In this document: piece by piece, positions 14,901 through 26,400 of the stretch
How positions within the stretch are numbered: the stretch's first letter is position 1
How the letters are laid out: the number at the start of each line of letters is the position of its first letter
Source: Cenococcum geophilum 1.58
Lineage: Eukaryota; Ascomycota; Dothideomycetes; Gloniales; Gloniaceae
Direction of reading: 5' to 3'
Length of the DNA: 64,000 nt
Assembly (NCBI GenBank): GCA_001692895.1
Contig: KV748215.1
Location: 124,001-188,000, forward strand
Translations under genes and position numbers: made by a program
The notes under the pieces: model-generated
What the model was told of the DNA's origin: nothing
The model's database searches: none
What the model saw: only the letters and a program-made list of their open reading frames with translations

Positions 14901-15300
14901 ACTATTACTATAGTACTTATTAGGTTCCTTTATGCGAAATTTAGGTTTTTCTAACGTTATAGCGTAGTATAGCGTTACCCCTTTAAGTCCGCTTTGTGTC
15001 TAGGGTGTCTATACTTCCCCTAATTGTCCTTATAATTATTCTTAGTAGTTTTAATATACTTGTCTTAATTATATCTCTAACTCCTTTGTTTTTTATAGGG
15101 TCTCGTATAGCGACCGCTCTAATAACTCCTTAGCGGTAATCGTTTTTAAAGGTCTCGCAAGGTTAGACGGACTAGCCATGGCTTCTTTATAGGAAGAGGG
15201 AATACGCTCCTTTAGGGAGACTCTTTAAGCCTCTTACAGTAAGGGCGTTGCTTTATAGGGTATAGGAGTATGGTTTGTTATTGTTAATTAATAGCCATAC
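11953..15300 (-). mobile_element. Ty3/Gypsy element D, RIP-degraded and interrupted by element A
   Basis: A different Gypsy family on the minus strand. Recognisable parts, right to left, are gag with a zinc knuckle at about 14162-14206 (CYNYSKKGHISRFC, second Cys changed to Tyr) and protease DSGAS at 13993-14007. RT follows with a YLVMLFGLTNAPAIFQ-type motif at about 13025-13095; its active site near 12968-12994 reads YLNNI instead of YLDDI. RNase H resembles VLIDHNNLEYF near 12300-12345. The sequence stops at 11952 where element A inserted, so its integrase end lies off-window. I could not define its 5' LTR; the right limit is approximate. The 76-codon plus-strand ORF over gag is a shadow. 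Confidence 0.8.
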
Positions 15301-15395
15301 GTTCCTAACGGATTGTAAGCGATTAAAATTGTAAAAGGCTAGCTTAACCGGAACGTATAATTATTTAATTAATAGTGTTACTAGTAAGTAGAAGG

Positions 15396-15453
15396 TAAGT
15401 TAAAGGTAAATAGAAGGTAAGTTAAAGGTAAATAGAAGGTAAGTTAAAGGTAG
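15396..15453. repeat. 22-bp tandem repeat, about 2.6 copies
   Basis: Unit gtaagttaaaggtaaatag plus aag, repeated at 15396, 15418 and partially at 15440. It lies in noncoding sequence to the right of element D. Confidence 0.85.
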
Positions 15454-15699
15454 AATAAGTTTTATGTATTAAAGGATAAATGCTTTTAACCACTTCTATT
15501 TAGAGACTAATTGCTAGTTCTTCTTTAGAGGGGAACCTACTTCTTATATATTTCTTCTAAAACGCTAGTAAAACCTTTTACCCCTAACCTATCTAACTAT
15601 GTCTTCTGGAACATAGATGGGATATAGATAAAACCTCCTACTATCTTATCGGATATGTACCTCTTGGGGGATTCCGTTATAAATTTAAAATTTAGGTAT

Positions 15700-16120
15700 T
15701 AAGCAATTAATTAAAATAAGTGGGAAGCCTCTTACAGAGGCTCTAAATTGTTAATTGGTGGTATTCCTAATAATCTACTAACCGTGTACTAATTTCCTAA
15801 CTAGGCCTAGCACCCGCCTACCTGCCTACCTACCTACTTACCTACCTACCTACCTGCCTACCTGCTTACCTGCCTGCCTACCTACCTACCTAAATCGCGA
15901 TCGATTAATTAAGGAGATAAGGGGGAAGCCTCTTGCAGAGGCTCTAAATCGTTAATTAGCGGTGTTCCTAATAATCCGCCGGCTGTGTACTGATTTCCTA
16001 ACTAGGCCTAGTACCTGCCTGCCTGCCTACCTGCCTACCTACCTACCTGCCTACCTGCCTACCTATCTATACCTACCTATCTGTGCCTCCCTGTCTATGC
16101 CTACCTGTCTATACCTACTG
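15700..16120. repeat. About 200-bp tandem duplication carrying CCTA/CCTG microsatellites
   Basis: Two near-identical units start at about 15700 and 15900. Each has a hairpin-capable GCCTCTTxCAGAGGC segment, a shared spacer ending TTTCCTAACTAGGCCTAG, and a run of CCTA/CCTG tetranucleotides (15810-15890 and 16013-16110). The 60-codon ORF through the second run is low-complexity Pro/Tyr/Leu and is not a gene. Confidence 0.85.
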
Positions 16121-16354
16121 TTTATATCTATCTATAGTATTTAAGTTAATTTAGGGGAGAAGTCGGGCTGATTAAAGGCTCTAATTAATTTGAATTGTTC
16201 TCTATAGGCGTTAGCTGGCTATATGTTTAAACGGCGGTCGTCTAGGGTACCTCCCTAGAAAGCCTTAATCCGATACTATACTTATTACCGGCGACCTTAT
16301 TCGGGCTATAGTAATAAAGCTTTAGAATATAATAGCGTACTATTAGGGTTAATA

Positions 16355-17620
16355 GCAGCCTAGCTTCTTAAGCGGTTGGGTTAATAACTTTAAAAAGAGG
16401 AATTGTATATTAAGACGGAAGCTATATGGCGAGGCCGGGTTAGCTAATATAGAGGGCGCTTAGGAGCGCATATAGGAGCTTAGAGCTATTATAAACGAGT
16501 ACTTAAATTAAGACGTTTATAATATGGATAAGGTAGGGCTTTTCTATAAGGCCACGCCAGATATAGGACTTATAACCAAAGGGCAATCAGGCACTAAAAA
16601 GCAGAAGGAGCGTATTATAACCATCTACTGTAGCAACGCAGACGGCAGCCATATTATACCCCTGTGGATTATTAGAAAAGTAAAGAATCCTTAATATTTT
16701 AGTAAGCACCATAGCAACCTAAGCGGCCTTAACTTCGCCTAGAGGTTTAATAAGAGGGCCTAAATAACGGCGTTGATATTCCTTAATTATATTAAGTGGT
16801 TTAATGGCTTAATGGGCGGCAGGAAGGTCTTCCTACTTATTAATTCTGCTCCTGGCCACGCTGCTAGCATAAATACGGTATTGGAGCTCGCCAGCTTACT
16901 TAATACTAGGGTCAAATTCCTACCTAAAAACGTTACCTCTCTCTATTAGCCCCTAGATTAGGGTATAATTTAAACCTTTAAAGCCTACTACCGCCGCTAC
17001 TAGCTATCCTATATAGTAGATTAGGTGGAATAAGATAGGAACCCCCTCAAGTTAATAAACGTACTTAGGGCTGTTTAATGGGCTACTGCAGCTTAGCGTG
17101 AGATTAGCCCTTAAACCGTGATAAATTGCTTTATGTATTTAACAATCTCTGGACCCCGCAAGGGCCCCCAGGGTCGGCCAAGTGGGTACAGCGAGCCTAA
17201 GCTTAAGGCCGAATTGCAGGTGTATGTACAGCAGCTCAGCGAGGTAGGGCAAATTAGGCAGTTGATGGCTATTAGTAGCTTTATCAATCTAGAGGGGGAG
17301 GACGCTTTAGCAGAGCCTAAGGCCTTAATTGTAGCTTTATATAATAAGCTAGATGACGAGGAAAGCGATACCGATGAACCACAAGTTATTAAGCTTGATG
17401 AGGCTTTAGATGCACTAGAGCGCCTTAAGCTCTATAAGGGGCAGTAAGAGGGGGGTAATAAGGCTCTAATTGCAACTCTTACAAAGGCAGAGAGAGTAAT
17501 TCGAGGCCGTCGAGCTGTGCGAGCAAAGCAGACAATTATTACGAGCTTCTTCAAGTAGTATAGATAGAGAAAAGAGTTGATTTAGCCCCTTGCAGCGATT
17601 AATAAGTGAGCTCGCAATAT
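16355..17620 (+). pseudogene. Fot1/Pogo-type (Tc1/mariner superfamily) DDE transposase relic
   Basis: The translation shows the end of a CENP-B-like DNA-binding region (SGWVNNFKKRN, about 16370-16400) and then the DDE domain. The first catalytic Asp is in YNMDKVGLFYK (about 16515-16550). The second motif reads LLINSAPGH (about 16840-16865), where related transposases usually have LLIDNAPGH, so this Asp appears to be Asn. The third Asp is in TSLYQPLDQG (about 16935-16970). About seven in-frame stops lie before 17100; 17118-17447 is then open for 109 codons. Related transposases use such a C-terminal tail with acidic and leucine-rich stretches. Terminal inverted repeats were not found. Damage falls off toward the gene island. 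Confidence 0.85.
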
Positions 17621-18651
17621 AACGTTTCCATACGGCATAACGTTCAAACCCCCTACTACCGAGCTGAACGGTATAACGAGGTTTTACTGGATGTCCATCC
17701 TATCCCCCGACCATACCTCCTTCGGCCATCCCCAACCCAATCCGCACATCGTTATCCACAATTCACCCAAACCGGGAGAGGGCAAAGAAGCCGGTCTCCT
17801 GAGCTCCTTTACAGGTGGTGGGGGGAGAGATGATCTAGAGCGCTCGTCTCTCATTCCTCCCTCAAGGGATCATCTTCCGGGAAAGGGGGGCAGATCTGAG
17901 CAATCTCAACCTTGAGCAATGGTGAGTTCGGGTAGGGATTTTCAGGGTTCAGCCTAGGACTCACTGAAAAGGGTCGTGGACTCGTGGCAGGCGCGAGCAC
18001 CCGAGGACCCTGCATGAGAACGGCCAGAACAGCCAATCGGATTGGGGATGGGGCTGAGAGTGCTAAGTGGGCTGAGATATGAGATATGCTTAAAGATGAA
18101 GAGTAGGAAGTGTGAGACCTTCAAGGAGAAGGCCGTCACCACGAGGATGTGAGTCTTGCGGGCTGATAGGCATTCTCCGTCTGGACACAATCGTCGATAT
18201 TCACGTTTTGCTCGAACGCTCGTGAGACGCCTTTCTCTATCTTCAACTTCGGATATATGCTTTACTACAAGGCCAGAGAGTGTGGATAAAGAGAGCGTAG
18301 ATACAAAAACAGAGTTTTGATCAGATATTTATGACCTGAGCGAGTTGCACTTCTATGCTGCGCACGTGATGTATTTCTGCTTTCTGTTTCCGACGACCCT
18401 GAAACGCGTTCTCAGAACGCCCCCCTCAGCCAAGCTCCTGTCTCCGCACTGTCTCCTAATTCAACCGGAAATGCTGATCGACCGGAAACCACTCAGCTGC
18501 TTTGGAAGCCTTCGGACCAGTCCGTGGGAATGCCCCATTCGTTGGAGTACTCCAACTGTCCCGCCGTCGGCCCACGGACTAAAGCAGCGCGGGTAAAGCT
18601 ATGAAAGATGATGGACTTCTTGGATTAAGCGACCTGCTTCCAGGCACTTTT
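17621..18651. other. Intergenic, boundary of TE block and gene island; no gene recognised
   Basis: Base composition returns to about 50% GC. Several overlapping ORFs of 60-83 codons occur on both strands (17606-18596), but none shows a domain, codon consistency or splice structure I can support. The right part (about 18300-18650) is likely the 3' flank of the minus-strand ankyrin gene. Confidence 0.5.
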
Positions 18652-21309
18652 TCATCCATTTGATTTGGATCCCCATTTCTGAATCAATCCCTCGCGCCAC
18701 CTGGACATCGTTGTTCCCGTCGATCTGACCGACAAGGTATCAAATGTGCTCTGATCCTCAGAGGAACTCGTCCGCCACACTGTTGGATCCCGACTTGGAG
18801 GACTTAAGGGCGATACCGAGAGAGTCCGGCTCGATCTGGCCTGCAAGGAGGTCGAGGATGGTCCATCACCCAAGAACCGGTTTGTTGTGATTGGTGGTGG
18901 CCTTCGACTCCCATTTGGAGCCCTTTTCGCGTCTCTTGCGACCTTTAAGATCCCTTGTATTTTCTGCGCGTTTCCAGTCGGCTTTTTGGCTGCCTTTTTT
19001 GCGTCGCGTTCGTAGATGTCTTTGGAAAATATATCAGCCCCGCAATCGATGGCCGCCTGGACGATATCCGCCTTGCCTTCGTCTATGGCGATCAACAAGG
19101 TCGTTCGGCCACCACAATCCCTAGCCTCGATATCCGCTCCTCGATCAGACAAGAATCTGTAGATGGGCAGGTTGCCTGTTTCCGCAGCCAGATGTATGGC
19201 TGTCATCTTGGCTCCGCATCTCGCTTGTAGAAGAGCTGAAGTATTTCTTCGCAGGAGCAGCTGAATGATTTCCTTCCGGACCATGTCCTCGGCATCTGCG
19301 GGCGGCCCAATTGCACGGTGCAGCACATTTCTCCCCAAGCTGTTAGACTGCAAAGGGTCTGCCCCATGGTCTAACAGCAATTCGATGATGCCCTTCAGCT
19401 GTTTCTCTGCTGCAATCAAAAGTGCCGATTCGCCCCTTATGTCCGCATCATCAAATCGGGCGTTCACGTTGGCTCCCTTGACCAGGAGAAATCTGACCAT
19501 ATCCTCGTGGCCGAACCTCGTAGCTGATATCAGTGGAGCCATACCAACCTCGTTCAAGACATCTATGCTCTCTCTGACAGTCGCGGAGTATTGCCATAGG
19601 AATGTCGTCACTTCCAGTCGGTTGAATGCCACCGCATGGTGGAAAGTTTGCAAGGCGAGAACTCCTCGGCTTCCATCAACGTCGTCAACTCGTTCAAGGA
19701 TGTCTTTCAGAGTTTGAGTGAGTGCCTGATCTTCCTCGCTTCGTTCTCCTTGGAATGCATTTTCGATCTCCGCATTGAGCTGTCCTTTGATCAAAATCCG
19801 GTGGTGCATAGCCTTCAACGCAAACCCTCTTGACAACATCGATTTTCCCATCTTGTCGTATATAGTCGATAGCAGTGTCAGACTCTCGACAAGTGAGGGG
19901 TCTTCCTTATCCAGGTTTGACTCTTTCCAATTGTTGGCGTCATTTGCATGGGATGCCGCAGCCTGTAGCTTTCCCTGCTGGAGGTACGCAGCTCCCAACC
20001 GACTGTTCAATGCGGCGCATTGAGAAGCATCTGTTCGTCCTTCTTTCAACAACTTGGTAAGGATTGTCACCGCATTGGCATATTTGCGACATTCGAGATA
20101 CAGATCGGCCAATGTCAATTTCATAATCTGCGAGTCCCTGAATTCGACGCTGTATGGGGCCTGTGCCTTTTGTTCCGAATAGTGGATGGCTTTCCATTGG
20201 TGCATGGCTGCTTCATCGTACTTCTTCATCCGGCGGCATTTCTGTGCCTCGTTGATGTGATCGCTGACTACACTGGTCAGGACATCGAGAGGTATCACTT
20301 CCGTACCTTCGTGAACCCCCGCTTGGCCCACATCATCGCTGGTATAGCCTTCATCAAATTCGATCTTTAACTTTCCATCGCTCCCCCCAATGGACGCCGG
20401 GGTAGATTCAGGTGGCGGCGGATTAGATTCACTGTCTCTTCGAACTTGCTCTTCCCACTCTGGTATGCGCACACCGCTGCCTCGCCGTTGAGCTACAGAA
20501 CGAGCAGTTGGTCGGTATTCAGCGGTGTAAGCCCGGTGCACCGTCCGCGCCGACTGCAGACATGCCTCGCCATTGCGACTGACTAAGTCTTCCAAAACTT
20601 CAGCACCTTCATCTCGAAGAAGCCTCTGACGTCGTAGCCTCAATTCCGCTTCCAGACTGTCGATCTTTGTTCCTAGCGAATCGAGTTTGTTCTGGACAGT
20701 AACGCGATTTTTGTCTTCAGTGATCTCAGAACTGCGGGTCATTTCTCTGCGACCAGGGCTGCGTTAGCTCCTTGTCCCCAGAAGGGGGCGCGGCGGCTTT
20801 CCAAGACTTACAGCAGAAGGAGATGAAGCCACAAGTCCAGGGTCACTTTCGAGTCCGCGATATCGTGAAGCAACCTTGAAACAGTGCCCGATCTGGCGAG
20901 CTGTTTGATCTGTCTTACACCTTGCTCGAGCAGATTACCGTCCTCATCCGCAACTTCCGGAAGTTTCTGAAGCAACTCCGTGGCCGTCTTTTTGCAGACA
21001 GCCATGTGGTCTTTCATACTCCGAACATGCTGCTGCTCCTCTCGGGTACGGTGTTGTAAGTTAATTCCGGATTTCAGGAAGGCCAAGATGGAGCTAAGGA
21101 TCTTCTCAAAGCCATCGATTTCGCGGTAAAGTTTCCGTATTCCGTCGTCGACATGTCTTGTTTCTCCAAGGGCTGGAACTACTCTGCATTTCAACGGTCA
21201 GTGACGTCTATGGACCTCCTACTGCGGGTGTTTACTTTGTGAGGATCAAATTTGTCAGGGCAATCAGAGAAGCTGCCGCTGCCGCTGCCTCAAGTCCGGT
21301 CGCCACCAT
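18652..21309 (-). CDS. Ankyrin- and TPR-like-repeat protein with fungal STAND-type N-terminal region
   Basis: Three-exon model: 21309-21236, 21183-20812 and 20746-18652, predicted 846 aa. The introns are 52 nt (21184-21235, GTAAAC...GCAG with CTGAC) and 65 nt (20747-20811, GTAAGT...GCAG with CTAAC). Both are phase 2 and join in frame. The N-terminus (MVATGLEAAAAAASLIAL) and the helical segment up to about residue 145 resemble the N-terminal region that opens many fungal STAND/NLR proteins. A linker rich in charged residues follows. TPR-like helices lie at about 300-470, at least four ankyrin repeats at about 510-750 (GHEDMVRFLLVKGANVNA, IIELLLDHGADP, FLSDRGADIEARD), then a Ser/Thr-rich tail. 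No NACHT/NB-ARC P-loop is present. The likely role is as a protein-interaction scaffold or NLR-related protein; the function is unknown. It has no in-frame damage, unlike the other NLR-type genes here. Confidence 0.8.
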
Positions 21310-21785
21310 ACTCAGTAGTCTCAAGCTGACCGGTCTGGCAGGCTGACTCTGTGAGCGCGTTGTTGCTGCCTTGGGGATCCACGCCTATGGTAGTCGCATT
21401 ACAGGTTGAGATGGCGGGGAATCTTGGAGAGGCCTAACAGATCTGAGGTGCACCTAAGCGTGGAAGATTGGGTTTTCGATCGTAAGTGGGTTAACGTAGG
21501 AGTCTATCCATGAACATGACCCGTAGCCTTGCTTCCCCGCGTGCTTTGGCTGCGTATGCATCAGGACCAGGCAGCCGCACAGCCTCCACCAACCTCGTTC
21601 ACAACCATAAATCGTTTGCCTATTGGTGCAACGATGCTTGAGTCTCGCCAAAGCAATTCTTCACGAGCCTATCGCAGTGTTGAGAAGTGTCGCACAGAAC
21701 GGCGCAAAAGTAAATTTCTCTTTCCTACTTGGGACGAGCGGTTATGACACCTGCGCACCCCAGTAAGCTGCGCACCCGATTCCTC
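21310..21785. other. Upstream region of the ankyrin gene; no gene recognised
   Basis: Normal-GC sequence between the ankyrin gene start and an AT-rich block. It presumably contains that gene's promoter. The small overlapping ORFs (21454-21747) show no family features. Confidence 0.4.
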
Positions 21786-22490
21786 ACCGAAAATCACGAA
21801 AATCATAGTATAATATCTTAGCAACTACTTAGTAAAAACTTTTAAAATTTTATATTTAAGCTTATATATATACTCTACTTCTTTTATATTTTTAAAGGTA
21901 TTTATATACTTTATATACTATTTTAGTATATTTTATACCTAATAGTTTTAATCCTTTTTATAGTTATAAAAAGTAGAATAAGCTATTACTATTTTAATAA
22001 TATTTTAATAAAATTAATATAAAAACCAAATTAATATAAGTAGAATTTAATTTAGTTTAGATCTTTAATTTTAATTTAAATAGGTAATTATATACTTGAG
22101 CTTAAAGCTTAATATAGACCTTTAAAGCTCTATTAATATATAGTACTAATATACTAAAAAGGCTCTATAAATAGCTTTATAAATATCTATATAAACAATT
22201 AATTAAACACCTATATAATTTCCTATATAGTTGTTTCTATAAACCCTGCAATTAATTGCTAGTATAAATATGCATGTCTATACGCCTATATATCTGCACA
22301 AGGCTCTGCACAAGGCTCTGCACAAGGCTCTGCACAAGGCTCTGCACGAAGCTCTGCACGAAGCTCTGCACAAGGCTCTACAAAGCTCTACCTAAAGCTT
22401 ACCCTCTTCTACAAAGCGAATCTATACCTCCTAGTAACCCTTAATTATTATTTAAAGCTGGCTTATTAGTTTAGGTATTCTAGCTACAGT
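21786..22490. repeat. AT-rich RIP-like block, unidentified transposon relic
   Basis: About 700 bp of very TA-rich sequence inside the gene island, with sharp edges in normal-GC DNA. The left edge has gctgcgcacccgattcc; the right edge, reverse-complemented, has gcagccgcacccctcc. That is a weak resemblance, so inverted ends are only a possibility. No transposase motif is readable. It could be a small non-autonomous element hit by RIP. Confidence 0.45.
22294..22377. repeat. 12-bp tandem repeat, 7 copies
   Basis: Unit CTGCACAAGGCT, seven contiguous copies, two of them as CTGCACGAAGCT, within the AT-rich block. A degenerate eighth copy follows. Confidence 0.92.
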
Positions 22491-23460
22491 AAGGGGGGTA
22501 CGGCGGTGGTTATGGGAGGGGTGCGGCTGCTATAACTTAGGGCGTCGGGCGCGATAACAAGACAACGGATCGGAATCGAGCAAATCGGGCAACGTAGTCT
22601 TCTTCACCAGGTTTGATTTAGTAAGTCTGGCCATTAGGAATAGCTTAGGGGGCTATGGAAGTTGAGATAATTTGGCTTAAAGTAGGTGTATATACGCCCA
22701 ATTACCTATGAAAGGCCTTGCCAAAAGCGGTTAGCTTCTTGGCAATGTAAGCCTTGGCAAGAAGGTCTGGGAACGAGACAAGCATCCAGTTTATTTGAAC
22801 TCCAACTGACTTCATTACCAAACGGCAGTACACGGAAGGCAGCAGCGACGATCTCCAGTTACGTTGCTGATCAGGCTGCCGCTCTGCGTCTGCAAACGAA
22901 GTAGCATGCCACGCTCTCATGCTCTGGGCTTATGTAGCTATGTCTTGCAGTCCTAGTTGGGCGTCACGCGAAGGCCGTCTTTCGGGCGATTAAAAAATTG
23001 GACTCGTCCTGTCTTTCGCGACAAATCATCCTCCCCAAGTCTTGCCAACCTAGCTGTGCAATATCGTTTCGAAACAGTCTTTCACTGTCAGCCTCGGGCG
23101 TCGTTGTGCATCGGCGTTGCTTGGCCGCCAATCAGGAGGCGTTTTTGCCTACAAGGCAACGAACAAGTCTGCAATTCCATTTGCGTGGATCATGATGCAG
23201 CCTTCGCCTCAAGCCATTTTGGCAGGATAATTTCGGACGTTGCACGGCTGTTTTTGCTCAGCTTGTGCAACCACGACAAGGCTGAGTTGGGACAATCCAA
23301 ACTCGACCGTCTTACTCTGTCTCTTCCCTTCCATATCCATCATTTTACTGCACTCTTCGCACTCTTTTCTCCCTGGAGACTCCTTTCGCCCCTGTTCAAG
23401 TCACTTTCGACAACATACCGTCCCCTTTAGCTACTTAATGCTAAGTTGATTAGGTAAAAG
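22491..23460. promoter_or_regulatory. Upstream region of the MFS transporter with pyrimidine-rich tract
   Basis: About 1 kb without a convincing gene; the 157-codon ORF (22957-23430) has no recognisable domain and overlaps the expected promoter. From about 23310 to 23420 the plus strand is rich in C/T (cttactctgtctcttccctt). Such tracts are common just upstream of fungal transcription starts. A TAA in frame six bases before the ATG rules out an upstream start in this exon. Confidence 0.4.
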
Positions 23461-26400
23461 ATGGTCGAGAGTATCTCTTTGAGTGATCTCCCAAGATCAT
23501 CAAACGCAGAAGTGCATCACGATGTCCAAAGCCCACCAGAAGCAGATGGCATTGCCCAACAGTTCCATCGCGCCCCGGAGCAAGATCGCATCCCGATCGG
23601 TCCCGGAGAGAATCATGTGGTTACCCGATTTGTCCAAAACCCTCTGAAACTTTTCAAACCAGAGCAACTGGTTATTGAGGTGGACAAATTTCTAAGAGCA
23701 AACCCGGAACTAGAGCCGGATCGAAGAGACATACAACATGGCGCCCAGATCGCCCGTAACCCATATGCCCCGCAAGCTATTGAGGATCTTTCGCCCGAAG
23801 ATCGGCAAGCCTTGGTCAACGAGATTACCCACCCATATCGGTATCCTTTCAGGTTCTGGCTCACCATTGCCGCTTGCTGTTGCGCCGGAGCACTTCAAGG
23901 GTGGTCTCAGGTCGGCATTGTTCCTGGAAACGAAGCATGGCCTGAAGAATTCGGTATTCACCCAGATACCACAAAAGGTGTGTCAGGACACTGGAAGAAA
24001 GCAAAAGAGTTCGACATCTATGTGCTTTGCGCTAACAACGCGTAGGGAGCTGGATAATCGGTGTAACAAACTCAGCATGTTACTTCTCAGCCAGTCTACT
24101 CGGCGTAGTGTTAACAGATCCCCTCAACGAGCGGTTTGGGCGTAAAGGCACTCTTTTCTTTGCCGCGGTCGTGAACTTTGCTTCTGCTTTCGGAGCCGCT
24201 GGAAGTGGTAAATGGTGGCATGTCCTGATTTGCCGCGCCTTGACTGGAATAGCCATGGTAAGGGAACCACTCAACGTTTCCGCAGCCAACGACTGACTCC
24301 TTCCCTCCGCAGGGAACCAAAGCAACTACTTCGCCGATACTGGCCTCGGAATTGTCGCCAGCATCTACGAGGGGTTCCGTGGTCATGGGCGCATGGCAAA
24401 TTTGTGTCGCCGGCGGAATTCTACTGTAAATAGCCCAGTTTGCCCTAATTCAAAGCCTACGCACCCTAAGACAGATAATTGGAAGCCTTATTTTACATGA
24501 GAGGGTTTGCTGATTTTTCGCAGGGGATTTAGCGCGAACCTCGCATTTCAGGGCCTTGGAAAACGGGCCTGGCGGTTCCAAATCAGTTCTTGCTTCGTAC
24601 TATCGCTTCCTTTGTTCCTCATCATCACTCGTTTTTGCGCCGAGTCACCTCGGTATTTGATCAAGAAAGGTGGGCATAATTTCACTCCCTTTGATCCCCA
24701 CAACCACCAGCCCCGCGAATCCGAAGGAAGACGCACTTTCGCCAATATAGCCTTCGTATTCAGCAACGCGACAAAACTGACCATACACCTAGGACGTTAC
24801 CGTGAAGCATTCGATGTGCTGTGCACCATTAGAAATCGACGACTGCAAGCCGCAAGGGATTTTTACGCTATAGCGGTCCAAGTCGGCATTGAACGCAACC
24901 ATTTTCAGTCCAGCGGCTCAGGAGGTTTGTAGCATGCCCGCTCAGCGCCGAACAGAGCTTTAACATATCATAGGCACGATGTATATGAAGCGGTTTATAC
25001 AACTCTTCAGCCAAAGACGTAATGCTTCGGCTGTTTGGGCGTCCTCTGTGATCATGCTAGTGAGCAAGCTCTTCCTTCCCATCTTTTCCTTGTCCTCAAC
25101 GAAAAGAGTGATCCCGCATCTCTGCCCCAAATTCATTTGGTATTGTGATGTTTGTTTCGTCGTTTGGTTTTGTGCCCCTGAGCCCCGGAAAGTTAACTCT
25201 ATTTTAGGGTCAACAACTCTGCGGGAGTGAGTCCAAGCCCTTCCCTTGCTTGGAGAAACATGTCAACTAACATCAATAAGTCAACATCATAATCTTCTTC
25301 GGCACAACCCTTTTTCTGGATTCGAATTACAGTCTCACACAATCCCTCTGGATCTGCTGGGGTAAGTACTAAATAAGCTCCTATTCCCAAGAGCAAACCG
25401 CTGATGGCAACTGGTCGGTCTAGGTATCGGTTTTGTGAACATTGTTTTCGGGTTCTTCGGGGTCTACTACTGTGATAGGATAGGTAGGAGGCGGCTGCTA
25501 CTGTGGTTGTATCCAGTGATGGCGTTGTTCATGCTTGCGGCTGCGCTCTCCTACCACATCCCCGCCGAAAGTTCAGCCAAAATCATTGTCATCTCTCTTT
25601 TTGTCTATCTCTACGTCGCGGCATACAGTCCCGGTCAAGGTATGCTTCCTCAAGCCCCTGCTATGCTCTCTTTGAAAGCATGGCGCAACCGATTGCTGAT
25701 CATGAAAGGTCCATGTGCATTCCTGTATTCGAGCGAATCGATGCCGGTTACGCACCGGGAGGTAGAGTCTCCGACTGCCAGTTCATCATCCGAAACAATG
25801 TTGACTCAACTGTACAGGTCGGTATGGGATTTTGCGTGGCAGTCAACTTCTTTTGGTAAGTGCATCATCCCGCAGTATCCCTTGCACCGTCGGGTGCCCC
25901 AAGACCGTGGCCCGCGCGAGCAACACCAAAGAGTCGCATAACAGTAGTATTTGATGTTCCTGGCAGAATCCTAACCGCCCGCAAATAACACTATCTAATT
26001 GGCCGCGCTTGGGCCACCAATTTGAGGCACAGAACGACGGTGCAAGGGACAGGCATCCAAGCAGACCAAAATCATATAGGGGTTCCCTAAAACACGAAAA
26101 TATCACCACAACGTAAGCCAAATAAGATGAAGCTTTAGATTTCTATGCAAGCAGCTATCGCGATTAGATCTATAAAGCTTCATCTTATTTAGCTTACGTT
26201 GTGGTGATATTTTAGTGTTTTAGGGAACCCCTATATGATTTTGGTGGGGATCCCCAGCCGACTAAAAGTCTGCCACGACTTCTGCTTAGATGCCTGGGGA
26301 TAGTCCCGGAAAGATTAGCTAAATGAGACAGGGCCGGGATGCTCGCCATGTTGTTCCCCATCATGAACCAAAACCTGCATCCGTCCCGCACACTCGGCAC

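Noticed and set aside
15962-16144. 60-codon ORF rich in Pro-Thr-Tyr-Leu
   Set aside because: It is a translation of the CCTA/CCTG microsatellite.
17606-18596. Cluster of small ORFs after the transposase relic
   Set aside because: Overlapping frames on both strands, no domains, no usable splice sites linking them.
18891-20370. Several plus-strand ORFs of 61-150 codons opposite the ankyrin gene
   Set aside because: They overlap a well-supported minus-strand exon with repeat domains and show no domains of their own; they are antisense shadows.
20747-20811. Separate two-gene reading of the ankyrin locus (128-aa and 696-aa ORFs)
   Set aside because: A GTAAGT donor, a CTAAC branch site and a GCAG acceptor join them in phase into one protein, so one gene is more likely.
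22957-23430. 157-codon plus-strand ORF upstream of the transporter
   Set aside because: It covers the pyrimidine-rich promoter and 5' UTR, has low-complexity Leu/Phe/Ser content and no recognisable domain.
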